A stretch of DNA of 64,000 nt, from assembly GCF_041624475.1 (NCBI RefSeq), contig NZ_JBFJUX010000005.1, positions 124,001 through 188,000 of the forward strand, read 5' to 3'. Below, in pieces: positions 51,728 through 60,695 of the stretch (the stretch's first letter is position 1; every line of letters starts with the position of its first letter). A model generated the notes under the pieces. That model worked only from the letters and a program-made list of their open reading frames with translations. It ran no database searches and was not told the DNA's origin. Origin of the DNA: Litorivivens sp041624475. Lineage in GTDB: Bacteria > Pseudomonadota > Gammaproteobacteria > Pseudomonadales > Spongiibacteraceae. A program made the translations under genes and the position numbers.

Positions 51728-52408
51728 ATGCATCAAGCCCTTGATAAAAAAAGAATTCTTCTGACTCACGCCGACCGTTTTATGGGCCCGGCCCTGCACC
51801 AGACCCTGCGCGCGCAAGGCGCGGACGTCGTTGCCAATACCGACGATCTACTGCTTCCGGAGGAGCCGGCCAAGCTGGTCGCTCAGTGTGGAGATATTGA
51901 TGTGCTGGTGGTAAATCTTGCTTTGCCCGCCCCGTCCACTCCGGCTGTCGACGTCGGCGAGGACGAGTGGCGTGAGGTTTTCGCCTGCCTTGTCGATCCG
52001 CTGCCGAGGCTCTGCCGCGCGGTATTGCCGCAGATGCAGCAGCGCGGCCACGGCAAGATACTGGTCATGGGCAGCGCCTCGGCGCTGCGCGGCATGAAGC
52101 GGGCTTCAACTTATAGCGCCGCGCGCGGCGCGCAATTGGCTTACGTGCAGGCATTGGGGGTGGAAGTGGCCGGGCAGAATATTCAGGTGAATGCCATTGC
52201 CCAGAACTTTGTCGACAACCCGACCTATTTCCCGGCGAGCGTTCAGGAGAATCCACGCTTTCAGGAGCGCCTGAAACGCGAGGTACCGCTCGGTCGACTG
52301 GTCGGGGCTGAGGAGGATGCCGCGTTTGCCGCGTTTCTCTGCAGCGATGCCGCGAATCATTTTGTGGGTCAGGTATTCCCGGTGTGCGGCGGTTGGGTGC
52401 AACGCTGA
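51728..52408 (+). CDS. Halohydrin dehalogenase-like SDR-fold protein
   Basis: The 226-residue protein has the SDR fold, but the NAD-binding glycine motif is replaced by T13-HADR-F18-M-G20, the T-x4-F-x-G nucleophile-pocket fingerprint of halohydrin dehalogenases. The catalytic triad is S116-x12-Y129-x3-R133; true SDR dehydrogenases have YxxxK. The later QNFVDNPTYFPASVQENPRF segment aligns with the HheC region PNYLHSEDSPYFYP. Such enzymes convert vicinal haloalcohols to epoxides. AGGAG lies eight bases before the start. It is a single gene, divergent from the HDOD gene. Confidence 0.72.
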   Translation: MHQALDKKRILLTHADRFMGPALHQTLRAQGADVVANTDDLLLPEEPAKLVAQCGDIDVLVVNLALPAPSTPAVDVGEDEWREVFACLVDPLPRLCRAVLPQMQQRGHGKILVMGSASALRGMKRASTYSAARGAQLAYVQALGVEVAGQNIQVNAIAQNFVDNPTYFPASVQENPRFQERLKREVPLGRLVGAEEDAAFAAFLCSDAANHFVGQVFPVCGGWVQR

Positions 52409-52411
52409 ACG

Positions 52412-52663
52412 TTACATACGCTTGATCAAACGAACCAGAAACAGCAGCAGGATAGCGCCCACAGTGGCGGTAACAATCGAACCAATGATGCCGCCAGCGT
52501 ATATACCCAGGGCGTTGAACACGCTGCCGCCCACCACCGCGCCGACAATACCAATCACACTATTGCCGAGAATCCCGTAGCCACCGCCTTTTATCAACAG
52601 GCCCGCGAGCCAACCGGCAATACCGCCAATCAGTAAAAACACCAGCAGACTTTCAACACTCAT
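52412..52663 (-). CDS. GlsB/YeaQ/YmgE-type small membrane protein
   Basis: The 83-residue protein has three hydrophobic segments rich in Gly/Ile (LLVFLLIGGIAGWLAGLLIKG, GIVGAVVGGSVFNALGIYAGG, GSIVTATVGAILLLFLVRLI), the pattern of the transglycosylase-associated YeaQ family, often induced by stress. The start at 52663 has GGGAG upstream. It is convergent with the dehalogenase-like gene, three bases away. The function is unknown. Confidence 0.85.
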   Translation of the reverse strand: MSVESLLVFLLIGGIAGWLAGLLIKGGGYGILGNSVIGIVGAVVGGSVFNALGIYAGGIIGSIVTATVGAILLLFLVRLIKRM

Positions 52664-52757
52664 GACGCTCTCCCTGTCCATTGAAGCCTGTCGCACATCA
52701 AGCTGCGAACAGACGCCTCAAGGCTTGCATAGAGCTCGCTGAATATCTGCGAAGAAT

Positions 52758-53504
52758 TTACATAAGCCCACGCGGTTCCAGCAGGGAATGAATCAACCAG
52801 TCCGGGTCTTCCACCGGCAGGTCATGCCCGGCGTGATCGTGCAGGGCAAGGGGTAATTGCCACCGGGCCGCGAGCGTCTCACTGCAGCGCACATCCACCA
52901 AGCGGTCGGCGTGTGAAGCGATCAGACGGATGTTTGCCCCCGGCAGCGGCGCTGCGGGCTGAAAGCGGGCGGCCGCCACAAGCTGGCGCAACAGATTGCG
53001 GCGGCTTACCGGCTGCTTCCGGGCAATCGCTTGCCACTCACTGAGCATCGCGACGTCTCTGCGCCGAAGGTTACAGGTCACCGCCAACACGGCGCGCTCG
53101 CGCCACACCGGATTGAACAGCCCCGGCAGCAGCCGCAGAAAAGCGCGCGGCAACATGCGCTGATAAAAGGGGCTGACGCTGGCCAGACTGCTATTGATCA
53201 TCACCAGCTCCGCAATCGCCTTGGGCTGCAAGCCAAGCCAGGCCAGGCCCACCATGCCCCCCATCGACAAACCGATGACTCTAAAAGGTGGCTGCAGATC
53301 GCGCCTCTGGCACTCGCGGTGCAACCCAAGCGCGGTTTCTTCCAGTGACAGGGGGCTGGTTTCAGCCCAGCGTTCGCCGTTGCCCGGCAGATCCAGACAC
53401 ACCACCCGAGCTTCCGGGCAGGCCGCCGCAAGACGCTCGGCAAAGCCCATCCAGTGATGCTGGCCGCGACCCAGCCCGCGCAGCAAAATAAAGGTGTCAG
53501 CCAT
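52758..53504 (-). CDS. Alpha/beta hydrolase
   Basis: The 248-residue hydrolase opens FILLRGLGRGQHHWMGFAERL and carries the nucleophile elbow GLSMGG (Ser), an acid in a SHADRLVD segment and the terminal histidine in HDHAGHDLPVEDP. BioH- and esterase-like enzymes share this layout. It overlaps the M14 peptidase gene by 8 bp, so the two form an operon. The substrate is not evident. Confidence 0.8.
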   Translation of the reverse strand: MADTFILLRGLGRGQHHWMGFAERLAAACPEARVVCLDLPGNGERWAETSPLSLEETALGLHRECQRRDLQPPFRVIGLSMGGMVGLAWLGLQPKAIAELVMINSSLASVSPFYQRMLPRAFLRLLPGLFNPVWRERAVLAVTCNLRRRDVAMLSEWQAIARKQPVSRRNLLRQLVAAARFQPAAPLPGANIRLIASHADRLVDVRCSETLAARWQLPLALHDHAGHDLPVEDPDWLIHSLLEPRGLM

Positions 53505-54531
53505 CCGGATACTGCTCGTACCAGCGCCGCATAGCCGCGCGCTGACGAAATACCCGCTCGTTTTCCGAAGGCAGCCACGCCGGGTAAGCTCTCACCGCGC
53601 GAATCAGAAATTCCATCAATACCGTGTGGCGGCGCAGCACCCGTTGAACCCGATGCGCCTTGACCGGATTGAACAGGCCCTGCAGGCTGCGCAACTGCAG
53701 GGGGTTTTTCTTTACCCAGCGCCAGGAGCCCATCTCCAAGGTCAACGGTAGCAACAGCCGCTGATCCGCTTGCGCCTCGGTAGTCATCCAGTCCCACAAA
53801 TCGCCGTGGGTTATGTAGTGGCGAGATTGGGGTTCAAACAGGTAGTCCAAATGGGGATAGGTGCGATGCATCAGTTTGTAGAGGGCATAGTATTCAGCCA
53901 GCGTTGGCACCGGCTCACGGGAGCGGGCATAGGGAAACCAGAGCCGGTCATACATACCAAAGCCCGAATGAACATCCAGCGCCAGCACACAGGGTGAGCG
54001 GTGCGCCTCACCCATTACCAGCGCCTTTAAAGCCATCGCTTCGGGTTCAATCTCGCCCTTTTTACCGCGATACCAGGGCAGCCAGCCGCCCAGACGATGA
54101 CCTCCACCGAGAAAAGCGGCGCCGGTCGGAGCCTCCACCGGGGCATTGCGCATCAGGTCCACACCACGACCGTTGGCGCGAGTCTGGCGGATCAAACCCA
54201 CCGGGTTGGCGATGGGCAGAAACACCAGGCGCAGATGTTCCAGCCCATCGGTCAGGCTGTGATCCCACTGCAGACGCTGAATCAGGGTTTCCAGAAAGGC
54301 CAGCACCACCTGACTGCCAATGCGCTCAACACCGTGAATACCGCCGACAAAAATCAACACCGGCACATCATCCGCCTCGCTGCCCAGCTCCAGTACCTGC
54401 AAAGGCATATGCTGGTCAGTGCCCGGCAAAGGCACTTCCGCCAGAACTCGGCTGCGCAGCAAGGGCGAAGAAAACAGCAACAGGCTTTTCAGATGGCGCA
54501 GTTCCGGTGTTAGCACCAGTTCATCACCCAT
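53497..54531 (-). CDS. M14-family zinc carboxypeptidase-like protein
   Basis: The 344-residue protein has a metallocarboxypeptidase zinc site: HGVE (in FVGGIHGVERIGSQ) with a later histidine in LALDVHSGFGMYD, and the NPVG-type segment FLPIANPVGLIRQ. No signal peptide is seen, so it is probably cytoplasmic. The ATG at 54531 is chosen over one three codons upstream. It is followed by the alpha/beta hydrolase gene with an 8-bp overlap. Divergent from the RND operon. The substrate, perhaps a peptide or N-acyl amino acid, is unknown. Confidence 0.78.
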   Translation of the reverse strand: MGDELVLTPELRHLKSLLLFSSPLLRSRVLAEVPLPGTDQHMPLQVLELGSEADDVPVLIFVGGIHGVERIGSQVVLAFLETLIQRLQWDHSLTDGLEHLRLVFLPIANPVGLIRQTRANGRGVDLMRNAPVEAPTGAAFLGGGHRLGGWLPWYRGKKGEIEPEAMALKALVMGEAHRSPCVLALDVHSGFGMYDRLWFPYARSREPVPTLAEYYALYKLMHRTYPHLDYLFEPQSRHYITHGDLWDWMTTEAQADQRLLLPLTLEMGSWRWVKKNPLQLRSLQGLFNPVKAHRVQRVLRRHTVLMEFLIRAVRAYPAWLPSENERVFRQRAAMRRWYEQYPDG

Positions 54532-54705
54532 GCATTGCACTCCCGACCAAACCAGCCACGGAGTGAAGCACAGCCGTGTGACAGGCGTATGTCAGAGTGA
54601 CGGCCATCGACCTTGCCTTTCGGCAATACAACCGCACCACCGGCTACGGTACACTACGGCCCGACTACGAAAACTACCGACATTGCTCTGGGATGTGCTC
54701 CGATC

Positions 54706-55782
54706 GTGTTTCGAAAACTGGTTAACCTCGTCTTTTTCCTGGTGATACTCGCCGGCGCTGCGCTGCTTGCCAAAGAACTGGTAGACAGCCGCGAGCCCTT
54801 AAATGCCAAGCCCCGGCAGAGCAAGCCGCCGCTGGTGCAGGTCCATACCCTCAAACAGCAGGGCGCCCAGATCACACTGCGCTCTCACGGCACCGTACAG
54901 GCGAAGATCTCATTGCAACTCACCAGCGATATTGCCGGGCGGGTTATCTGGGTGAACCCGGCCCTGGTCACGGGCGTCATTCTGGCCCCCGACACGCCCA
55001 TCGCCCGGATCGATAAAACCCAGTACGAACTGGCGCTGGCCCAGGCCCAGCTAGCACTGCGCGATGCCGAGCTATCCCTGGCGGACGCCCACACCCGCTT
55101 TAAAACGCAGAGCCCCCGCCACCCCCAGATTCGCCGTTCCGAGGCCCAGGTCGCCGCCGCCAAAGCCCAGATCAAAAAGGCCCGCACCGATCTTTCCCGC
55201 ACCGAAATCAAACTGCCGGTGGAAGCGCTGGTGACAGGCAAACAGGTTGCCCTGGGGCAGTACGTGGCTCCCGGCACGGTGCTCGCCAGCCTGCAGGCAG
55301 TCGACGAGGTGGAAATTGCCCTGCCGGTTTCACCAAAAGAGCTGGAGCTGTTGCATGCGGCGGGCGACGCCTCGATTCAGTTAAAGCCGGTCAACAAACA
55401 AAACGGCAGCTGGACAGCCAGCCTGGCGCGGCTGAATCAACAGCTGGATCAGAATACCCGAGTCGCCTATGCGGTGGCCTCGGTCAGCAAACCCTATGAA
55501 CTGCCCGTCCCGCTGAGAATCGGCCAATTTGTTGAAGCGGAGATTCAGGGTATTACCCTCGACGAGGGGTTCCGGGTGCCGACCAGCGCCCTGTTTGAGA
55601 ACAGCCACGTTTACCGGGTACAGGACAGCAATCAGCTGGAGCGCGTGAACATAGAGCTGCTCCGCCAGGAGGCGCGCAGCGCCGTTATCCGCGGTGAATT
55701 GAGTGTGGGCGACCGGCTGGTGCTGAGCCGGCTGGATATCATGAGCGACGGCATGTCGGTTGCGGTGGACGCCACGCCATGA
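54706..55782 (+). CDS. RND efflux periplasmic adaptor (membrane fusion protein)
   Basis: The 358-residue adaptor has an N-terminal membrane anchor (LVNLVFFLVILAGAALLAKEL), a lipoyl/barrel-sandwich region beginning about residue 60, a helical hairpin (YELALAQAQLALRDAELSLADAHTRF) and a beta-barrel region (VDEVEIALPVS). The start is uncertain: a GTG at 54706 puts the anchor at the N-terminus, but no strong ribosome site precedes it. Its stop overlaps the permease start (ATGA). No TolC-like outer membrane factor is in the window. Confidence 0.85.
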   Translation: MFRKLVNLVFFLVILAGAALLAKELVDSREPLNAKPRQSKPPLVQVHTLKQQGAQITLRSHGTVQAKISLQLTSDIAGRVIWVNPALVTGVILAPDTPIARIDKTQYELALAQAQLALRDAELSLADAHTRFKTQSPRHPQIRRSEAQVAAAKAQIKKARTDLSRTEIKLPVEALVTGKQVALGQYVAPGTVLASLQAVDEVEIALPVSPKELELLHAAGDASIQLKPVNKQNGSWTASLARLNQQLDQNTRVAYAVASVSKPYELPVPLRIGQFVEAEIQGITLDEGFRVPTSALFENSHVYRVQDSNQLERVNIELLRQEARSAVIRGELSVGDRLVLSRLDIMSDGMSVAVDATP

Positions 55783-58700
55783 GTTCGAACGATCGTCGCA
55801 GCGGCGCCATCGGCTGGATGGCAAGCAACCCGGTTGCCGCCAATCTGCTGATGGCGGTGGTTATGGTCGCCGGTCTGATCTCGCTGATGGACCTGCGCAA
55901 AGAGGTGTTTCCCACCTTCCCCACCGAGATGATCCGTATCACGGTACCCTATCCTGGCAGCTCTCCCGCTGAAGTGGAAGAAGGCATCCTGATCAAGATC
56001 GAGGAAGCCCTGCAGGATATGGAGGGCATCGAAGAAATGACCTCCGAGGCACGGGAAAATGTCGGCACCGTGCTGGTTCAGATGTACCCCAATTCCGATA
56101 TGCCCACCGCCTTGAACGACGTCACCTCGCGGATAAACGCTATCGCCTCCTTCCCTCTGGAAGCGGAAAAACCGGTCATTGAGGAAATTCTCGCCAAGGT
56201 CCAGACCATCAATCTGACCATTGCCGGGAGTCAACTCAGCGAACACGAACTCAAGGCGCTGGCCGAAGAGGTACGCGACGATCTGCTGGCCACCGAAGCC
56301 ATTACCCAGATTGATCTGGTCGGGGTGCGCGACTATGAACTGGCTATTGAACTGTCAGACGCCACCCTGCGTCAGTACGGCCTCACCTTTGATCAGGTGG
56401 TGAATATCGTGCGCAGCAAATCTGCCAACCTGCCCGGTGGCAACCTGCGCACTCATAGCGGCACGATTACCCTGCGCTCACAGGGTCAGGCCTACAGCGG
56501 AGAGGATTACCGCAAGTTGCCTCTGCTGACCCGGCCGGATGGAACCCGCCTGCTGTTGGGCGATATTGCCAATGTCCGCGACGACTTCAGCGAACAGCCC
56601 ATTTTGAGCCGCCTCAACGGTGAGCGGGGTGCCCGGCTGACCATCTATACCCTCGGCTCACAGAATGCGCTGCAAATCAGCGAGGCCGTCAAAAATTACG
56701 TCGCCGACAAGCGGGCCAAACTGCCCGAGGGCGTCACCCTCAATGCCTGGTTCGACAACTCCCGCATACTCAAGGGGCGCATCGACCTGCTGCTGAAAAA
56801 TGCGGCCCAGGGCGGCCTGCTGGTGCTGATCGCCTTAACCCTCTTTCTGCGCCTGAGTATGGCCTTCTGGGTATTGATCGGCGTGCCCTTCAGCTTCCTC
56901 GGCGCCATGTGGATGATGGGCCTGCCGATGTTCGACTATTCCATCAACGTACTGTCGCTGTTTGGCTTTCTGCTGGTGCTGGGGATTGTGGTGGACGACG
57001 CCATCGTCACCGGCGAGAGCGGCTACACCTATCTGGAACGGGAAAAGCAGGGCCTCGACAGTATTGTGCATGGCGTCAAGCGCGTGTCTGTGGCAACTAT
57101 TTTTGGCGTCCTCACCACCATGATTGCCTTTACCCCCATGCTGACCATGACCTCAGACATGGGCCGCTTTGGCTCCAACATCGCCTTCGTGGTAATTGCC
57201 TGCCTGTTTTTCTCATTGATAGAAACCAAACTGATTCTGCCTACTCACCTGCGGCATATCGATGTTCACAAGGAGCGGCGCGGCCTGTTGCCCGCCTTGC
57301 AGAAAGGTTTCGATCGCCTGCTGACGGGTTTTATCCAGCGCGTCTACCGCCCCGTGTTGCAGACCTTTCTTCGCTACCGCTACATCACGCTGGCGGTTTT
57401 TGTGGGCAGTTTTCTTATTGTGCTCAGCTTTATTCCGGCCGGCATCGTGCGCTTTGTATTTTTCCCGGACATTCCTTCTGACGAAATCAAAATTGTGCTG
57501 CGGTTGCCCCCAAGTGCCCCCTATCAGCTCACCCACAACTACGCGCTAAAGATTGAACAGGCTGCGACGGAGGTAAACGCCCGCTACCACGAAGTGAGTG
57601 GCGACATGCGGGACGTGATTGCCGACCTGGAAGTGCTGAGCGAATCCGATAGCCGCGCCGATATCTGGGCCGCGCTTATTCCGTCGGAAGAGCGAAACAT
57701 CAACTCCGTCACCATTGCCCAGTGGTGGCGCGAGGCGATTGGCCCGCTGCCCGGCGTCAAGGAACTCAGCTTTGACGCCAAGGCCGGCCCCGGCGGCGGC
57801 ATCGATCTCGACGTGGCCCTGGAATCTGACGATCTGGCCGAGCTACAACGGGCCGCCAGCGATCTCAAAAACCGATTGCAGAATATCGACGGTGTTTTCG
57901 ATATTCGCGACACCTTCGGTGCCGGCGCGCCGGAAGTCGACATTCAGATCAAACCCGCCGGCGAACTTCTTGGCCTTGGCCAGGCGGAAATCGCGCGCCA
58001 AGTGCGCCAGGCCTTTTTCGGCGCCGAGATTCAGCGCTTTCAGCGCGGCCGCCACGAGGTTCGGGTGTATGCCCGTCTGCCGCTGGAAGAACGCAACACC
58101 CTGCGAACGCTGGAGCAGCTCTGGATCAACCTGCCCAACGGTGAGCGCGTACCCTTCAGCGAGGTCGCCGAAGCCCGTTATGCCTCGGGTATTTCCAGCA
58201 TCAAACGGATTGACCGGCAGCGGGTCGTCAATATTCAAACCGGCATAGACAAGGCCACCATCGAACCGGACGAGGTGGTGCGCATCTTACAGGCGGATAT
58301 ATTGCCCGCCCTGAAAGCCGATCATCCGAGTATTCGCTACCGCTTTGCCGGTCAGGTAGAAGAACAACAGCAGGATACCCGTGAGCTGAAAAAAAGCGGC
58401 GTCATCGTGCTGCTGCTGATTTTCGCCGCTCTGGCCATTCCGTTGAAATCCTATGTGCAACCGCTTTACATCATGTCGGCCATACCCTTTGCGGTGGTCG
58501 GCGCCATTATCGGCCACTGGCTGACCGGCAATGCGTTCAGCTTTTTGTCGATCGTGGGCGTGCTCGCTCTGGCCGGTGTGGTGGTGAACGATTCGCTGGT
58601 ACTGGTGGACTTTGTCAATCAGAAGGTTGCCAGCGGCACCGACAAACTAGTCGCCGTAGTAGAAGCCGGACAGGCGCGCTTTCGCGCGGTTATCCTCACC

Positions 58701-58910
58701 TCGCTGACCACCTTCCTCGGGCTGCTGCCGATCCAGTTGGAAACCTCCATACAGGCACAGTTTATTATCCCGATGGCGGTGTCAGTCGGCTTTGGTATTC
58801 TGTTTGCCACCGGCGTAACCCTGTTTCTGGTGCCGATACTGTTTTATATCGCCGATGATTTTGGCCGTTTGTTCAGTGGCAAAAAAACAGAGGCAAGCGC
58901 TTCCGCTTAA
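55779..58910 (+). CDS. RND efflux permease
   Basis: The 1043-residue inner-membrane proton-driven transporter has the usual 12-helix layout with two large periplasmic loops. The proton-relay pair is visible in LGIVVDDAIVTGE (TM4). The second half repeats the pattern (VGVLALAGVVVNDSLVLVDFVN). VFPTFPTEMIRITVPYPGSSPAEVEEGIL matches the AcrB/CusA superfamily, closest in style to multidrug RND of the HAE1-like type. It is coupled to the adaptor gene by 4 bp. Substrate unknown. Confidence 0.92.
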   Translation: MSSNDRRSGAIGWMASNPVAANLLMAVVMVAGLISLMDLRKEVFPTFPTEMIRITVPYPGSSPAEVEEGILIKIEEALQDMEGIEEMTSEARENVGTVLVQMYPNSDMPTALNDVTSRINAIASFPLEAEKPVIEEILAKVQTINLTIAGSQLSEHELKALAEEVRDDLLATEAITQIDLVGVRDYELAIELSDATLRQYGLTFDQVVNIVRSKSANLPGGNLRTHSGTITLRSQGQAYSGEDYRKLPLLTRPDGTRLLLGDIANVRDDFSEQPILSRLNGERGARLTIYTLGSQNALQISEAVKNYVADKRAKLPEGVTLNAWFDNSRILKGRIDLLLKNAAQGGLLVLIALTLFLRLSMAFWVLIGVPFSFLGAMWMMGLPMFDYSINVLSLFGFLLVLGIVVDDAIVTGESGYTYLEREKQGLDSIVHGVKRVSVATIFGVLTTMIAFTPMLTMTSDMGRFGSNIAFVVIACLFFSLIETKLILPTHLRHIDVHKERRGLLPALQKGFDRLLTGFIQRVYRPVLQTFLRYRYITLAVFVGSFLIVLSFIPAGIVRFVFFPDIPSDEIKIVLRLPPSAPYQLTHNYALKIEQAATEVNARYHEVSGDMRDVIADLEVLSESDSRADIWAALIPSEERNINSVTIAQWWREAIGPLPGVKELSFDAKAGPGGGIDLDVALESDDLAELQRAASDLKNRLQNIDGVFDIRDTFGAGAPEVDIQIKPAGELLGLGQAEIARQVRQAFFGAEIQRFQRGRHEVRVYARLPLEERNTLRTLEQLWINLPNGERVPFSEVAEARYASGISSIKRIDRQRVVNIQTGIDKATIEPDEVVRILQADILPALKADHPSIRYRFAGQVEEQQQDTRELKKSGVIVLLLIFAALAIPLKSYVQPLYIMSAIPFAVVGAIIGHWLTGNAFSFLSIVGVLALAGVVVNDSLVLVDFVNQKVASGTDKLVAVVEAGQARFRAVILTSLTTFLGLLPIQLETSIQAQFIIPMAVSVGFGILFATGVTLFLVPILFYIADDFGRLFSGKKTEASASA

Positions 58911-58928
58911 TACGATACTGCGCCCTCC

Positions 58929-58961
58929 CTCATCCCAACCTTCTCCCAAGGGGAGAAGGGG
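58929..58961. repeat. Diverged CTCATCCC-type palindromic repeat
   Basis: CTCATCCCAACCTTCTCCC followed by AAGGGGAGAAGGGG is a related copy of the 28608-28706 repeat, 18 bp after the RND permease stop. It may help terminate that transcript. The remaining 200 bp to 59158 hold no supported gene. Confidence 0.6.
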
Positions 58962-59158
58962 CTTGGGCTTCGTCTTTTTAGCCACAATATAGCCATGCAC
59001 TTGATTCATAAGGTAGCCGAAAGCAGCCTCTTCAAATGACATGGCTCGGTTGCTGGAGTAGCGTTTTGAAAATGTGTATAAATATCTGAAAAATGCTCTA
59101 AACCGCGATGGGTAAGGTCAGCTCCAACCAACCCAGCTCATGATAAGTCGAGGCTGAA

Positions 59159-60496
59159 ATGGAAATCACACCCTACAAGAATGGAATACATTCCTTAGCA
59201 TGTGGATTAAGAAATCTAAAGGGTTTTCTCGATAGCGGGGATGATCCATACTTGATGAAAGAGGTTATCATTAAAGTTCACCACGGATTGGAGACACTAT
59301 TTAAAGACCTTCTATTTCAAAAGAATCCCATTTTTATTCTTGACGAAAAAACCACCTTAAAGGACATTCTTTCTTACTATCAGGGATTCTTCGAGGGTAA
59401 AAATAACTACCTTTTCGATGATGCTAAAACCATAAGCCCTACGGAAACTATTCAAAGATTGATCTCTTTAAAAGTTATTGATGGCATTAAGAAAAGAGAG
59501 CTAACCCAGCTGATTTCTTCATTTGACGTTTTGAATAGCGTTAGAAACCAACTGCAGCATTTCGCAATAAAGGCTGACCCTGATTCCTTGGTGAGAGTTA
59601 TGGGAAATTTGATCCCTAGATCTGTTTCTGTGCTGAAAAGCTGTTACACATCACCCAACAACCTTCCTCACCAGATAAGAGCCAGTATTTTACCTCACAC
59701 CCCACTCCAAGGGATGGAAAAACTATTTGGCCAGTTTAGAAATATAGAAACAGACCTCAACAGTATATATGACGAAGCCACCTTGGTTCTTAATGACCTA
59801 GAACGACGTTATGACGTTTTGCTCAATGAGGCCATCCATAAATTCAAAGCGAGCACTGCTAAGCAACTCCCAATTAATATCAAAATAAGGGATCACGGCC
59901 ATTGTGGCGCGCCACCTTACATGCCAGAAATCACTTTGCTGGGATGGGCAAAGGAAAACCTTTCACCGCATAGGAATGGACGTGAAAATAGATTTTCTTA
60001 CGGAAATGAACTTATATCAGCAACGTATGAAGGATCAACAAAAATCGAGCAGCCGGAAGTTTTAGAAGAGGCCAATGAATCTTACGGCATGACCAAATGC
60101 AAAACGAACATACTTATAAATGCAAAGATATTTGTTCAGAATCCAACAGGGTTCTTTGATATCCCAGACTATGAGGAGTACATACCTTTCATTAAGTTGC
60201 CAGAAATAGATTTGACCGTCGAGGTCATTTGTGAATCTGAGGGATTATTCAATGATCATCATTTTGACATAGGCAAAGTGAATAATCTGAGCGGCAAGCT
60301 AACTTTAGATCTGAGCTCCATGACCTATGGCGCTATAGACACTGATCCCTCAATCAGTGCATTGCAAGTAGTCAATTTAGATTCTAGTAATACTTCTCTA
60401 CGCTTGCATTCGTTTGTAGAGTCAAATAGAAAGCTAAGAGATAATTATTCCCTTGATATAGGCATAGAGGAGAATGCGGACCTTGTGTTCTCATAG
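59159..60496 (+). CDS. AT-rich orphan gene with a HEPN-like N-terminal region
   Basis: The 445-residue protein has no family I can name. The N-terminal 150 residues are helical (VHHGLETLFKDLLFQKNP and SFDVLNSVRNQLQHFAIK), with R129-N-x3-H134 matching the Rx4-6H catalytic motif of HEPN ribonucleases. The C-terminal half looks beta-rich, without a signal peptide or membrane helix. Base and codon use are clearly more AT-rich than its neighbours, and it lies alone between repeats, so it was probably acquired by transfer. A role in defence or a toxin-like ribonuclease is inference only. Confidence 0.68.
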   Translation: MEITPYKNGIHSLACGLRNLKGFLDSGDDPYLMKEVIIKVHHGLETLFKDLLFQKNPIFILDEKTTLKDILSYYQGFFEGKNNYLFDDAKTISPTETIQRLISLKVIDGIKKRELTQLISSFDVLNSVRNQLQHFAIKADPDSLVRVMGNLIPRSVSVLKSCYTSPNNLPHQIRASILPHTPLQGMEKLFGQFRNIETDLNSIYDEATLVLNDLERRYDVLLNEAIHKFKASTAKQLPINIKIRDHGHCGAPPYMPEITLLGWAKENLSPHRNGRENRFSYGNELISATYEGSTKIEQPEVLEEANESYGMTKCKTNILINAKIFVQNPTGFFDIPDYEEYIPFIKLPEIDLTVEVICESEGLFNDHHFDIGKVNNLSGKLTLDLSSMTYGAIDTDPSISALQVVNLDSSNTSLRLHSFVESNRKLRDNYSLDIGIEENADLVFS

Positions 60497-60695
60497 GCCG
60501 AACACAGCGGTGCTAGGGAAAGCCTACGCTACACTTCGGCTTGCTCCGGAGCTCAGCGTAGAGACTGTCAAAAAACCACTAAATTAATACCAATCGGATA
60601 CCCACGACTGTCCGCTTATTACCAACAGCGGACGTCCCTTACGCTAGGCAAAACTGCTTTACAATAAGGAGTCTGACCCAATGTATGGGCAATCC

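Noticed and set aside
58782..59042. Short minus-strand frame starting MSFEEAAFGYLMNQVHGY, as a possible transposase remnant
   Set aside because: The frame continues into the CTC repeat and then antisense to the RND permease; no transposase motif could be confirmed by eye.
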